From the NCBI GenBank assembly GCA_900545615.1, contig UQZM01000016.1, forward strand, positions 1 to 35,938: 35,938 bases of DNA. Reading direction: 5' to 3'. The notes beneath the pieces are model-generated. The model was not told the DNA's origin. It searched no databases and saw only the letters and a list, made by a program, of their open reading frames with translations. This document shows, piece by piece, positions 24,906 to 34,204 of this stretch (position 1 is its first letter; the number at the start of each line of letters is the position of its first letter). Made by a program: the position numbers and the translations under genes. Source of the stretch: an uncultured Collinsella sp. GTDB lineage: Bacteria; Actinomycetota; Coriobacteriia; Coriobacteriales; Coriobacteriaceae.

Positions 24906-26661
24906 ACGTGTCCTCCACGACCTTACCGCCGTCTTGCACGTAAAAGCACTTCACGCCGTAGTGCTTGCCGTCGTCGGTCACATAGTAGTCAAACGCATCT
25001 TGCGTAAAGTCGTCGGAGTTGGTGGCACGCACGCGCACAAAAAACTGGCCGGTATCGGGCGCATCACAGGTCACCTCGGGAAGCAGCACGTCCTCGGCCT
25101 TAAAGACCACATCGCTTATGGCATAGTCGCGCGCAAGCTCTACGGTGTAGCGAATGTCGCGCGCCTCAAAGTCGTAGGACGCATCCCAGTTAATGCGCAG
25201 CTTGCCGTTATCGATCTGCGGCACGCCAATGTAGAACGGCATGGGCTTTTTATAGCTCTCGCGAAAGCTCTTATAGTTCTCCTCGATCTCGGACGGAATC
25301 GCCGCGGCAATCTGCTCGTATTCGTCCTTGGTCACGGGCAGATGCTCCAGGTCGGGCGCAGCAAAGACAAGCGGCTCCGTGACCTCGCGATAATGCTCGA
25401 TCATCTTGCTCAGGCGCTCCTCGGTCAAATACGAGCGCAAGTCCTTGACGGCACGGTCGAGTTCGCTGCGGAACGACTTGCTGCGCAACGCGCGGTTAAA
25501 CAGCACGTTGCCCCAGTAGTTGCTTGCGCCGCGCTCCCAGCTCGCGTAGTCCGAAAACCCGGTAAGAGAAAGCTCCAGCTTACGCAGCATACCGTCGTTA
25601 TCCCAATCCAAAAAGTACCAGGTATTTGAGTTGAGAGGGCTGTACAGATAGCAGTTGCGGTTCTGCGTATCGCAGTTGCCCGTCAGGATCTGAAACGCCA
25701 ACCAATAGACCAGGTTCTCGGTATCAAAGTAGGTGTCGAGCACGTCATCGATCTTTTGCGATTCGTCGTTGAGCTCATCGAGCATCTCGATGAGCTTGGT
25801 GTGGTCCGTATCGCCCTTAATCTCAAGCATGCCTTCAAAGCTTGCCTGGTTGTAGTCGGGATCATCGGCAAGCTTAATGGTGTCCTCGTAGCGATGGAAA
25901 TCAAAGCTGTTCACCTTGTACAGGTGCCCGCTCTTATCCAGGCCATGTGCCTTAAGCGCCGTCTTGTTGAGCTGCTCCACCTGCGTAAACAGGCCGTAGT
26001 CCTCAAAGGTATCGTTGGACTTTTCGGTCTGGTCGCACACCCACAGATGCACAAACTGCGTGCGCAGGCCCATCATCTGGGGAATCCCGCGGATAAGGTC
26101 ATAGGCCATCTTGTTGCGAAAACGCATACCCTCGCCCATGTGCTTGTTGAGCGCAATCGCACGCTGCTGGCGCCAGGTACCTTTTCCTTTTTTGAGCTCC
26201 ACCTTGTAGTTCTTCTGCGTATAACCGCTCGACGTCTGGCCACGCACCTGCACGGTGGCATTGGGCGCTTCCTCGCCATAGCCAACCTCGCCGGCAACTG
26301 GGCCCTCTTCGTCGCCCGGCTGCAGCAGGCCCATAACCTGATAGCGCGTCACACCCATGTCGGCATAGTCGTAGACCGAGTACGTATTGATCTCTGCCCA
26401 GCTGTGGTCGGTGTTCTCGGAGCTGTTGCCGCGCGAGACCGTCAGGTACATGGTCACAATGCCCGAGTCGTCGTAGACCTCGTACAGCTCGTCCTTATCG
26501 CGCAGGTGCTTGGTGCCGTCCGAGGACTCGGCCTTTTTAATCTTGTCCTGCTTTTTGACCTTTTTAGTCGAGGATTCGTCCTGAGACGAGCAGCCCGAAA
26601 GCAACAGCGCGCCGGCAGCCGCCTCGATCAGGCAGCGGCGAGACATCAACTTATCGATCAT
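24892..26661 (-). CDS. CotH-like protein kinase, lipoprotein
   Basis: A 589-residue protein. The N-terminus reads SRRCLIEAAAGALLLSGC: a lipobox (C24) after a twin-arginine-like pair, so it may be a Tat-exported lipoprotein. A Lys-rich linker leads to a domain of the CotH kinase family (about 120-470). CotH proteins are atypical kinases that phosphorylate secreted or spore-coat proteins. Landmarks are the basic YTQKNYKVELKKGKG segment and the metal-binding D352-W-D-N-D356 in WYFLDWDNDG. A fibronectin-III-like domain closes the protein. I chose the ATG at 26661 (GGGGAGG upstream); it overlaps the pelG stop by 11 bp. Its target is unknown. Confidence 0.85.
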   Translation of the reverse strand: MIDKLMSRRCLIEAAAGALLLSGCSSQDESSTKKVKKQDKIKKAESSDGTKHLRDKDELYEVYDDSGIVTMYLTVSRGNSSENTDHSWAEINTYSVYDYADMGVTRYQVMGLLQPGDEEGPVAGEVGYGEEAPNATVQVRGQTSSGYTQKNYKVELKKGKGTWRQQRAIALNKHMGEGMRFRNKMAYDLIRGIPQMMGLRTQFVHLWVCDQTEKSNDTFEDYGLFTQVEQLNKTALKAHGLDKSGHLYKVNSFDFHRYEDTIKLADDPDYNQASFEGMLEIKGDTDHTKLIEMLDELNDESQKIDDVLDTYFDTENLVYWLAFQILTGNCDTQNRNCYLYSPLNSNTWYFLDWDNDGMLRKLELSLTGFSDYASWERGASNYWGNVLFNRALRSKSFRSELDRAVKDLRSYLTEERLSKMIEHYREVTEPLVFAAPDLEHLPVTKDEYEQIAAAIPSEIEENYKSFRESYKKPMPFYIGVPQIDNGKLRINWDASYDFEARDIRYTVELARDYAISDVVFKAEDVLLPEVTCDAPDTGQFFVRVRATNSDDFTQDAFDYYVTDDGKHYGVKCFYVQDGGKVVEDTYEEG

Positions 26662-28195
26662 CAGAACCTCCCCAATGTTTTTGGAACAGGCGAACCACCA
26701 TACGTTCAAACGCACTGCGCGGATCACCGCCCACGCGCTTGTCCTCGTAGCGTTGCTCAACACGGTCGAGCACCCGGCCAAGTTCGGTAAACCAGCCCGT
26801 CTTGTCAATAGCCACAATGGGCTGCTGGCTCAGGATACGATACGGCAAGTTGGCGGTATAGGTATCGAGCCGCAGCAGCGCCACGATAAAAAACACCGCT
26901 GCACCCAACAAAAAGCCAAATCCGTAAAACTGCTGCGGTAAGAGCAGAGAAACGGCAGTCGCCAGCCCGGCCACACCGGCAAACAGCCCCGAGGCCAGCA
27001 CAGCCCCCTTGTAGTCGGTAAAGTACAGCAAGATGAGCAACACCGTATTGCCCACGGCATACAAGCCGTAGCCCACGCACAACGTGCGAAAACACCCGTG
27101 CATTAGGTTGTTAAAGCCCAACGGTAGGGCCGACAGCACCGTGGTCTCGAGCGAGATGACCGCCGCCGTCACAAACAGCTGCTTGAGCGCGCAAAACCGT
27201 AGTTCTCGGTTGAGCGTGGCAAGCATTTCCTCCTCGGCCACCACAATGTCGCCCACCACGCCACCGTCGTTGAACAGGCTGTAGTAGTCGCGGTAGCGCG
27301 GATAAAAGTTGACCTCGACCGAGACCACAAAGTTGACGGACGTGACCAGGATCGTCAAAAACGCGATGAGCGCCGGCACATCGTGGTACGGCGCACCATA
27401 AAACAAGCCCTTGACCTGCACGCCAATGGGACCGGCCCAAATTATCACCAAGTGCGCAAAGAGACCCAGGTTGGTAAACAAGCCCGTGAGCGCCAGCGGC
27501 ATAAACTGATCGAGCCACTGCAAAAAGAGCCAGGGGCTGCGGTCGCTCTGAGGAAAATAACGGTACAGCAGCACCACGTCCCAGGCGAGCATGACGCCGT
27601 AGCCCAGAGCAATTGACGCCAACAGGCCCTCGACCGGCGGCAGTCCCAGCGCCAGCGCGGCCAGGGCGCACAGGCACGCCACGCCAATGGCAGCCGCAAA
27701 GCTGCATAGGATACCGCGGTAATCCTTGATGGCCGTGAGGTAACTCATGCCGTTCCAGTTGACGATCATAATGTTAAACAGCCACAGGCACAGCAGTCCC
27801 TGCAGCAGCGTGGCGCCCGAGAACAGCAAAAAGACGCCGTAGAGCACGGTGCCCGCAACGAGCATGATGGCATTAGACCCCCAAAACGAAGGCAGGATCT
27901 CATCCTCGCGCTCGGCAAAGAGCATGTCGGCCAAAAAGCGCGTGACCGGCATAGAGAAAAAACTCGTGAGCGTGAGCGACGCCAGCAGCGTATAGGTCAC
28001 CATGCACACCAGCAAGTCCTGGTTGGCTCGGCCCACGCCCCACAGACCGCACAGCACCAAGATACCCACCTGGAGCAGCACGCCCAACAGCATGGGGCCC
28101 GTGCACACAATGCCGGCGTAGCCGTAAGCGCGCATCGTGGCAAACAGGCCCTTGCGCCTAAACAGGCGCTTGAGCTCAAAACCGATTCCGGCCAC
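26651..28195 (-). CDS. pelG: PelG-like polysaccharide exporter membrane protein
   Basis: A 514-residue, multi-pass membrane protein (about 12 helices) of the PelG/MOP exporter group, thought to work with PelF to pass the growing Pel polymer across the cytoplasmic membrane. The family start AGIGFELKRLFRRKG and the following Tyr/Gly-rich first helix are clear, as is NGMSYLTAIKDYRG in the middle. Length fits PelG (about 460-515). GTG start with GGGGGAG upstream, 3 bp after pelF. Confidence 0.9.
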   Translation of the reverse strand: MAGIGFELKRLFRRKGLFATMRAYGYAGIVCTGPMLLGVLLQVGILVLCGLWGVGRANQDLLVCMVTYTLLASLTLTSFFSMPVTRFLADMLFAEREDEILPSFWGSNAIMLVAGTVLYGVFLLFSGATLLQGLLCLWLFNIMIVNWNGMSYLTAIKDYRGILCSFAAAIGVACLCALAALALGLPPVEGLLASIALGYGVMLAWDVVLLYRYFPQSDRSPWLFLQWLDQFMPLALTGLFTNLGLFAHLVIIWAGPIGVQVKGLFYGAPYHDVPALIAFLTILVTSVNFVVSVEVNFYPRYRDYYSLFNDGGVVGDIVVAEEEMLATLNRELRFCALKQLFVTAAVISLETTVLSALPLGFNNLMHGCFRTLCVGYGLYAVGNTVLLILLYFTDYKGAVLASGLFAGVAGLATAVSLLLPQQFYGFGFLLGAAVFFIVALLRLDTYTANLPYRILSQQPIVAIDKTGWFTELGRVLDRVEQRYEDKRVGGDPRSAFERMVVRLFQKHWGGSDDR

Positions 28196-28198
28196 CGG

Positions 28199-29290
28199 CT
28201 ACTCCCCCTCTCTGGGCAGGTTAAACGCACGCGCCGTCTCGTCGTACAGCGCGCGATAGTTGGCGAGCATCTGCTCGTGCAAGAAGTACGTGGCAACGCG
28301 ACGCTGGCCGCGCTCCCCCATCTCAATGCGACGGGCGCGGCTTGTGCACATGCGCTCCATGGCATCGGCCAGGCCCTTGCGATACATGGGCGGCGTCACA
28401 AAACCCGCCACGCCAAAGTCGTCGCCCGGGGCGCCAATGTCCACCCAGCCGTCATCGGGCTTTAAGGGAATGTCCTTAAAGCGGTCGAACTGGATACCGT
28501 TGGGGATGACCAGACATTTGTCTGCATCGCAACCCATATCGATCTGCGTCTTGCGGGCGTTATGGAACAAACTCGTCACGCGGAAGGCGCGACGGTAGGT
28601 CTCCTCCGAAAGCAGGTAGAAAAAGCGAATCCAGCGGTCCTTAAACGACGGCACCACCCAATCGGCGCGAATGATCTCTTCCTCGCGCTCGCGGGTATAG
28701 ATGCCATGCTCGGTCAGCAGCACCGGCGCATGGTGAACGCTTGAGCCCAGGCAGGCGAGCAGGCCACCGTAGCCGGTCGAGATGGCATGGTACACATCGG
28801 CCACCGGCACCTCGCTGCCCAACAGGTAGAGCACGGGCAGCAACATGGAGCGCATGGTGTGGAATGCATCGGCAAAGGGCGTGTAGGGATACTCGGCCAG
28901 GCACACGTCGCGAAAGATATCCATAAACGTGCGGCTCTGCAAAAACGAGAGCGGATGCACGCGACGGCGGTGGAAGACATCGAATAACACGTCCCAGTCC
29001 GGATTGGAGAGCGACACCAGACGGCGTAGCGCCTCGCGCTCGCGGTCGTCAAAACTGGCTTCGTGCTGCTCGCCCGAAAGCCGCAGGGCATCGTCCAGGA
29101 ACACCTCGTGCACCTCGACCACGTTGCCGGGCAGCTCGTAGACAAATTTGCCGCGGTCGGCAGCATGCGCGCCAATCACCCACAGCACGAACTCGTGCTC
29201 GGGCATGGCCTGGATATAGCCATGCATCCAGGTAGATACGCCGCCGTGCACATAGGGGTAGCAACCCTCGAGCACCAAGCAGATTCTCAT
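28199..29290 (-). pseudogene. pelF: PelF glycosyltransferase with internal in-frame deletion
   Basis: PelF is the cytosolic GT4-family transferase that polymerises Pel from UDP-N-acetylhexosamine; intact members are about 470-510 residues. This reading frame is open but only 363 residues. The N-terminal half is complete (LVLEGCYPYVHGGVSTW, LLTEHGIYTRERE, VIPNGI). Then VDIGA (to residue 287) jumps directly to PGDDFGVAGFVTPP, which in relatives lies near the C-terminus. About 110-130 residues are lost, including the Arg and Lys after VDIGA and the SxSExQPLxxLE segment with both catalytic Glu of the E-x7-E motif. The junction sits at GGCGCC (28430-28435). I expect no transferase activity. Overlaps both neighbours (ATGA upstream, 3-bp gap downstream). 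Could be an assembly error. Confidence 0.8.
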
Positions 29291-31167
29291 TTATCGCCAC
29301 CCTCCTTGCGCTCGATCGTCACGGTCTTATCATTTGCCTTGAGCAGATACAGATTGCCTGTAAGGTGCGTCAGTTCGCCACCCGTCACCGCACCCGGCTC
29401 GCCATTATTGGCGCGGAACATGAGCCACGCCTCGTCGTGGAAATTGCCCAGGCTGAGCGTCCAGGCATCCGCGCTGGTATCCACGCTTACCGTAACCGAC
29501 GAAAAGCGCTGGATGGCACCGGAGCACTCCGACGCCGTCTGGTGCCGCAGGTCGGGCGCGGATTTGGTAAGCCACTCCAGGTAGTCGACCAGGCCGCCCT
29601 TGTAGACCTCCCAGCCCTCCTTGGCTCCGCGATCGGGGTCCAAAAGGTCGTCCGGGTGCATAAAATGCGTACTCACGTAGTGCATGTTGAGTTCGGACAC
29701 GGCTGCCAGGCGCATATAGGAATCGTCGACCATGCCGCCCGAAACAATACGTGGCTGCTCCACAATGCCATCGCTCGCCACGCCAAACTCCTGCACGTAG
29801 GGCAGGTCGGTACCGTCCTCAAAGTACGTACTGGCAATAGTCTTAATGCGCGGAACGTCGGTGCCGATAAGCTTGCGTGCACGGGCCGATAGGATATTTG
29901 ACGGCGGCACGTAAACCGAGCCGTGCGCGTTGGGCAGCACCTCATCTTGGAAGGCGATAAGCTCGTTGAGCGATGCGACGAGCGTTTCCTTGTTTTTCCA
30001 CGTCTTGTAGACGTACAACGTACCATAGTCGGTATCCCAGAGTGCCAGAGGCTGATGGTTGTAGCCGTGAAAGCCCAGCTCTCCGCCCATCTGCAGCAGC
30101 ATGCCGCCAAAGTAGCGAAACTGTGTGGTATCGGCCTGGCGCGCAGGCTCGGTCTGGTTGACCGCGTCCTCGTAGTTTTCGATCATCACGCCGGTATAGC
30201 GAATGCCGTATTTTTGCGCAAGCTTTTGCAGATCGGGCCACCAGACCTTGGTGTAAAAATCCGCAATGGAAAGGCCGTAGTCACGCTTGATATAAGTACC
30301 ATCGCCCGAGGGCACGGGGCTAGGAAAGTCGTCCAAATAGAACACGGCGCTGTTGATGACCGGATAGGCCGTGGCATCACCCAGCAAGCTTATGGCCGAA
30401 GCATAGAACCCACGCATGACCTTGTCGTAGATACCAATGTTGCACACCACGGTGTGACCACTGCCGCAATCGTTAGACCAAATGAGCGGCGTGCCCGCGT
30501 CACCGGTCTTTGCCCATACGCGCGCCGTTTCGCGCAATGAAACCGAAAGCGAAGAATCGAAGGGATCCGAGAACTCGTAGCGCTCTCCTCCGCCCAACAT
30601 AAAGTCATCGCTCGGAACAATACTTTCGGCTGTCGCATAGTCATATCCGGCCGATTCGATCCCAAGCTTGGAAGCAACAGCCTGCAGGTAGTTCGAGTTA
30701 TCTGGCGTCATGCCCAGCATGAGTGAGCCGCCCGCACTCACCCAACTCATCAGATCGGTCAGATGCGTACCCAGTCCGTCAAGCGAGGGCATAAGCACAA
30801 TCACGCGATCAAACGACGTGAGCGATGGGATCGCGTCCGCACCGTCGGTGGCAATATCAACATCGCGATGGGCGATCTTCATGTCGAGCAGGATCTGGTC
30901 GAACTGTTCCTTTACGTCCTCGACGCCAGCTTGATCGGAATCGGTAATGACCAGGCACGTGGGCTTTTGGCCAAAGATTGCCGAGGAGGCCGGCACCGCA
31001 TCGTTGGCGGCAAGCATCCCCAGCTTATGCTGGCCCGCACTATACTGCACGCCGGCACGCTCCACCAGCAGCACGGCGGCCATGACAATAAAGACCGCCC
31101 ACACCACGAGGAGTCCCATCCAACGAAAGCGGCCTGCACGGTCGCGGATATGTTGCGCCACGCTCAT
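29287..31167 (-). CDS. pelA: PelA-type polysaccharide deacetylase (DUF2194), membrane anchored
   Basis: A 626-residue protein with one N-terminal membrane anchor (about 16-35), then extracellular domains. The first (about 50-260) is flavodoxin/glutamine-amidotransferase-like; the second resembles a carbohydrate esterase 4 barrel with YLDDFPSP (D279, D280) and HGYNH (H367, H371) as likely catalytic and metal residues; a small beta domain ends it. It matches the deacetylase-only PelA of Gram-positive pel loci, lacking the glycoside hydrolase half of Pseudomonas PelA. Removing acetyl groups would make the polymer cationic. The start at 31167 (ATG, GGGGAGGAGG upstream) overlaps the pelE stop (ATGA). 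Confidence 0.87.
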   Translation of the reverse strand: MSVAQHIRDRAGRFRWMGLLVVWAVFIVMAAVLLVERAGVQYSAGQHKLGMLAANDAVPASSAIFGQKPTCLVITDSDQAGVEDVKEQFDQILLDMKIAHRDVDIATDGADAIPSLTSFDRVIVLMPSLDGLGTHLTDLMSWVSAGGSLMLGMTPDNSNYLQAVASKLGIESAGYDYATAESIVPSDDFMLGGGERYEFSDPFDSSLSVSLRETARVWAKTGDAGTPLIWSNDCGSGHTVVCNIGIYDKVMRGFYASAISLLGDATAYPVINSAVFYLDDFPSPVPSGDGTYIKRDYGLSIADFYTKVWWPDLQKLAQKYGIRYTGVMIENYEDAVNQTEPARQADTTQFRYFGGMLLQMGGELGFHGYNHQPLALWDTDYGTLYVYKTWKNKETLVASLNELIAFQDEVLPNAHGSVYVPPSNILSARARKLIGTDVPRIKTIASTYFEDGTDLPYVQEFGVASDGIVEQPRIVSGGMVDDSYMRLAAVSELNMHYVSTHFMHPDDLLDPDRGAKEGWEVYKGGLVDYLEWLTKSAPDLRHQTASECSGAIQRFSSVTVSVDTSADAWTLSLGNFHDEAWLMFRANNGEPGAVTGGELTHLTGNLYLLKANDKTVTIERKEGGDK

Positions 31168-32069
31168 CTGGCCTCCTCCCCGTCGCGCCAAAACGCCATC
31201 TTTTCGCGGTTGTCGGCGCTCAAATACACATGTTGCTTGTCAATCGCATCGATCACACGGTGAACCTCGTCACCGTCGCGGCGCATCACGGCCAGGCGCA
31301 GGCAAAGCATCCAAACCTCCTGCTCCTCGGGCACGTCGAGCACCAGCTGGTCGATCACGGCCTGCGCCTCGTCGATCTGTCCGACATCGGCCAGCGCCGT
31401 CGCATATCGAATGCGCAGCTCAAAGGTGTCCTCGCGCTCGCAGCGACGCGCAAGCAGGCGCGCGTACTGTTGGCGCTGAATCTGAGCCACGCGCCCCTCG
31501 GCCAAGCCCGAGCCCAAGTATTCACCAAGAAAATCACAGTATTCGTTGAGGTTTTGCGCGCTCGGGTCCGTCTTAAAGGCACGCTCCAGCTGCTGCAGTT
31601 TAAGGTCGGACTCCTTGGAGATCTGCGCCACCGCCGTCGCGGCATAATGCGCCACCTCAACGTCGTCGTTAAGCTTAGCCGCCTGCAGCTGCGCCAGGTA
31701 CGCGTCGGGCTCCTCGGTGAGCATGGAGAGCATTAGGCGGCGCCGGTATGCCGGGTCGTTGACGATGAGCGCCTCCTCGAGCGGCACTACGCCTGAATCG
31801 TCCTCACCACTCGGTACCGACATACTGCGATGCAGGTCATCGTTGAAGCGCAGCGACTCCAGCGCAGACTCTTTCAGCCCCTCGCCAAACACCGCGCTGC
31901 ACACCGATAGCAAAACCACCAGCAACGGGCCCCACAGCGGCACCAGCACCATCACAGCCAGCATGTGCCCGCGCACTGGCAGCAGGCCCAGCTTCATAAG
32001 CGTCCACAGCATCAGGCAAACCAGCACATGAATCAGCAGCAAGACGGCAGCAACGACAAGCGAGATCAA
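31164..32069 (-). CDS. pelE: PelE-like membrane protein with TPR-type repeats
   Basis: A 301-residue protein with two N-terminal membrane helices (about 1-22 and 35-62) and a helical, TPR-like cytoplasmic part (about 100-290: LQAAKLNDDVEVAHYAATAVAQI..., TALADVGQIDEAQAVIDQL). PelE partners PelD at the inner membrane in known Pel systems. TTG start, preceded by GAGGGGGG; overlap TTGA with the pelD stop. Sequence identity to PelE is weak in general; the assignment relies on size, topology, helical repeats and position between pelD and pelA. Confidence 0.8.
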   Translation of the reverse strand: MISLVVAAVLLLIHVLVCLMLWTLMKLGLLPVRGHMLAVMVLVPLWGPLLVVLLSVCSAVFGEGLKESALESLRFNDDLHRSMSVPSGEDDSGVVPLEEALIVNDPAYRRRLMLSMLTEEPDAYLAQLQAAKLNDDVEVAHYAATAVAQISKESDLKLQQLERAFKTDPSAQNLNEYCDFLGEYLGSGLAEGRVAQIQRQQYARLLARRCEREDTFELRIRYATALADVGQIDEAQAVIDQLVLDVPEEQEVWMLCLRLAVMRRDGDEVHRVIDAIDKQHVYLSADNREKMAFWRDGEEAR

Positions 32070-34204
32070 GCGGCACCCCCCTCACCGTCACCGGTGTAAG
32101 AGATGTGCTGCAACAGCGCCACGATGTCCTCGCCGTCGACGGGCTCCACCGCAATATGCTTTGCGCTCAGGCGCTCGCGGATAATGGGCAGATCGCACGC
32201 CTTTGCCTGGCGCATAAGCAGGTAGAGCACGTCGCCGTCGACCAAGCCCGCCGCGTCGCTCTCGCGGATTGCCGACCCAATTGCGCCCACCAGCTCGCCG
32301 ACAGGCTCCATACCCGGTACCACGCGCAGGAGCAAAAAACTCCCCATCTTGCTATCTGCCAACGCCTGCGCCGCCGCGAGCTCTTGGCCAAAGGCAGCCT
32401 GCTTGAGCACGCACGTGCCGTCAACGCAGCGTTTATCCTGCGCCACCGCCTCATAGTCAAAGGCACGGCCCAACGCGCTTTCGACCAGGCCGCACAAGAT
32501 GCGGAACAGGTTTTGATAATAGAGGGTCATTTGGTTTTCGGCCGCACGACGCACAAAGATCAACACGGCGGGTGCCCCGTCGCGCTCGATCGCGTATCCA
32601 AACATGGGAAGCCCCGGCGTCAGCTCGCGGTTCACCCACAGGTTCGAACGACCCCCGTCGCCCAAAAGAGGGGCAAGCTGCTCAAGCGTGAGCGAACGTG
32701 CGGCATCTTCGGCAATCGCGGGACTTGCTGCCACCAGGCGTGCAAATGCCCCGCCTGAAACATGGTAGATCGCCACCGAATCGTTCTCGAGGATCTCGCC
32801 CAGAAGCTCGCAGCACTTGCGATAGATGTCTCGCGGGTTGAGCACGTCGAGTTCCTGCGTCACGGCAAAGATCTTGCCAAAGCTGTCGTGGCGACCCACG
32901 ATCTGGCGCCTGTACGCGCGCTTGTCCTCGATCGCGTCGTGGTAGAGCTGCGTAAGGAACGTATTGCGGTTGCGCACGAGCTCGTTTTGATCGCGCTCCG
33001 CCCTAATGGCTTCGCTGTTGCGCAGCTGCACATAGCCGCACACGGCACCCACCACAAAGTACGCAATAAACGGCAACCAGTTGGACGGCTCGTAGAACAG
33101 GCCCTGGAAGGTATAGCCATACTGGGTAAAGTAGCTCGCGGCCAAACCCACCGACGCCAGCAGCGCCGCAACCAGGCCAAAGTCCAAGCCATACAGCGTG
33201 CCGATCAGCACCACGTAGAGCAGGCGATAGTCGAGCACGTTAAGCTGGGTCGATTGGGAGAACAAGCGCTCCAGCACTTCAAAGAGCACCCAGGCGGCTG
33301 CCGTCTCCAGGCATTTGACAGGCAGCGTGCGCATTTGGATGCGGTCGATGGCGGCGCGCAAGGGGTTGACCTTCTTTGCGTGACCAGCATCCCAGCGAGC
33401 CTGAATGGTCGAGAGGTCGCGCAGCAAGTCGTAGCGCTGAAACCAGCCATAGCGCACGCGAGCGACGTCGCTGGCGGGCAGGGCGTAGCCGGCAGAATCG
33501 CCATAGGCAACTGAGAGCCCTGGGAACAGCGCCTGAAGGGCCTCGCCCACCTCACCCACCGTGTGATGGAAGGTATCGGCTACATCGAGCGTCTCAAAGT
33601 TGCCATTCCAGCTGTCGAAGATACGGCGTACCAGCACCGAAAGCTCCTCGGCACACAGCAGGGGAAACGCCGCATCCTGCGCGCCCTGCAGAGCGGCCGA
33701 TCCGGTTGAGCATGCGTCGAACAGCGGCACCAAAAACGGGTCCTCCAGCGCGGCAGACGCGGTATACAGAAACGGCACGCGCAGGATCTTGGTCTGAACG
33801 CCCTCACGAGCAGCGTAGTAGCGGCACAGGTCGTTGGCTGCGTGCGCGATAATGCCCTTGCCCGTTCGCCCCGCGGCATCGGCGGCACCCTCGGCACCCG
33901 CGGGCCCCGCTACATACAGTAGTTGGACCCGGCGACCCGCGCACGTACGAAAGACCGAGCGCAGCAGCTCGATATCGCCCACGGTATCGGTATGCGGGGT
34001 AAGGTAATTAGACAGGTAGACCACGCGGTCGAACTCGTAGGCCTGATCCAGGTGCTGGAGGAGCTCTTTCCACGAGGCATGGGGCGACGACTCGTCGCGG
34101 CGCGCTTCCTGCGCGGCTACAACCTTAACGTGGTCCCCAGGGAATGCCTTGGCGCAAAAGTCATCGTCAACATATGCGGTGTTGCCAACAACCAGCACCT
34201 CCAT
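32066..34204 (-). CDS. pelD: PelD-like c-di-GMP receptor with N-terminal epimerase-like domain
   Basis: A 712-residue regulator of Pel synthesis. An N-terminal Rossmann fold (about 1-245; VLVVGNTA, VVYLSNYL) resembles SDR sugar epimerases, an extension known for Gram-positive PelD. Then come four membrane helices (about 298-395), a coiled stretch, a GAF domain (about 455-590) and a degenerate GGDEF domain (about 595-700). R647-E-S-D650 keeps the RxxD inhibitory site, and the spacing puts D656-G-D-V-L660 where active cyclases have GGDEF, so it should bind but not make c-di-GMP. First gene of the run, 155 bp from the TAC module; TTGACA (about 34259-34264, complement) could be part of the promoter, but the -10 is poor. 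GGGGAGGAG before the ATG. Confidence 0.9.
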   Translation of the reverse strand: MEVLVVGNTAYVDDDFCAKAFPGDHVKVVAAQEARRDESSPHASWKELLQHLDQAYEFDRVVYLSNYLTPHTDTVGDIELLRSVFRTCAGRRVQLLYVAGPAGAEGAADAAGRTGKGIIAHAANDLCRYYAAREGVQTKILRVPFLYTASAALEDPFLVPLFDACSTGSAALQGAQDAAFPLLCAEELSVLVRRIFDSWNGNFETLDVADTFHHTVGEVGEALQALFPGLSVAYGDSAGYALPASDVARVRYGWFQRYDLLRDLSTIQARWDAGHAKKVNPLRAAIDRIQMRTLPVKCLETAAAWVLFEVLERLFSQSTQLNVLDYRLLYVVLIGTLYGLDFGLVAALLASVGLAASYFTQYGYTFQGLFYEPSNWLPFIAYFVVGAVCGYVQLRNSEAIRAERDQNELVRNRNTFLTQLYHDAIEDKRAYRRQIVGRHDSFGKIFAVTQELDVLNPRDIYRKCCELLGEILENDSVAIYHVSGGAFARLVAASPAIAEDAARSLTLEQLAPLLGDGGRSNLWVNRELTPGLPMFGYAIERDGAPAVLIFVRRAAENQMTLYYQNLFRILCGLVESALGRAFDYEAVAQDKRCVDGTCVLKQAAFGQELAAAQALADSKMGSFLLLRVVPGMEPVGELVGAIGSAIRESDAAGLVDGDVLYLLMRQAKACDLPIIRERLSAKHIAVEPVDGEDIVALLQHISYTGDGEGGAA

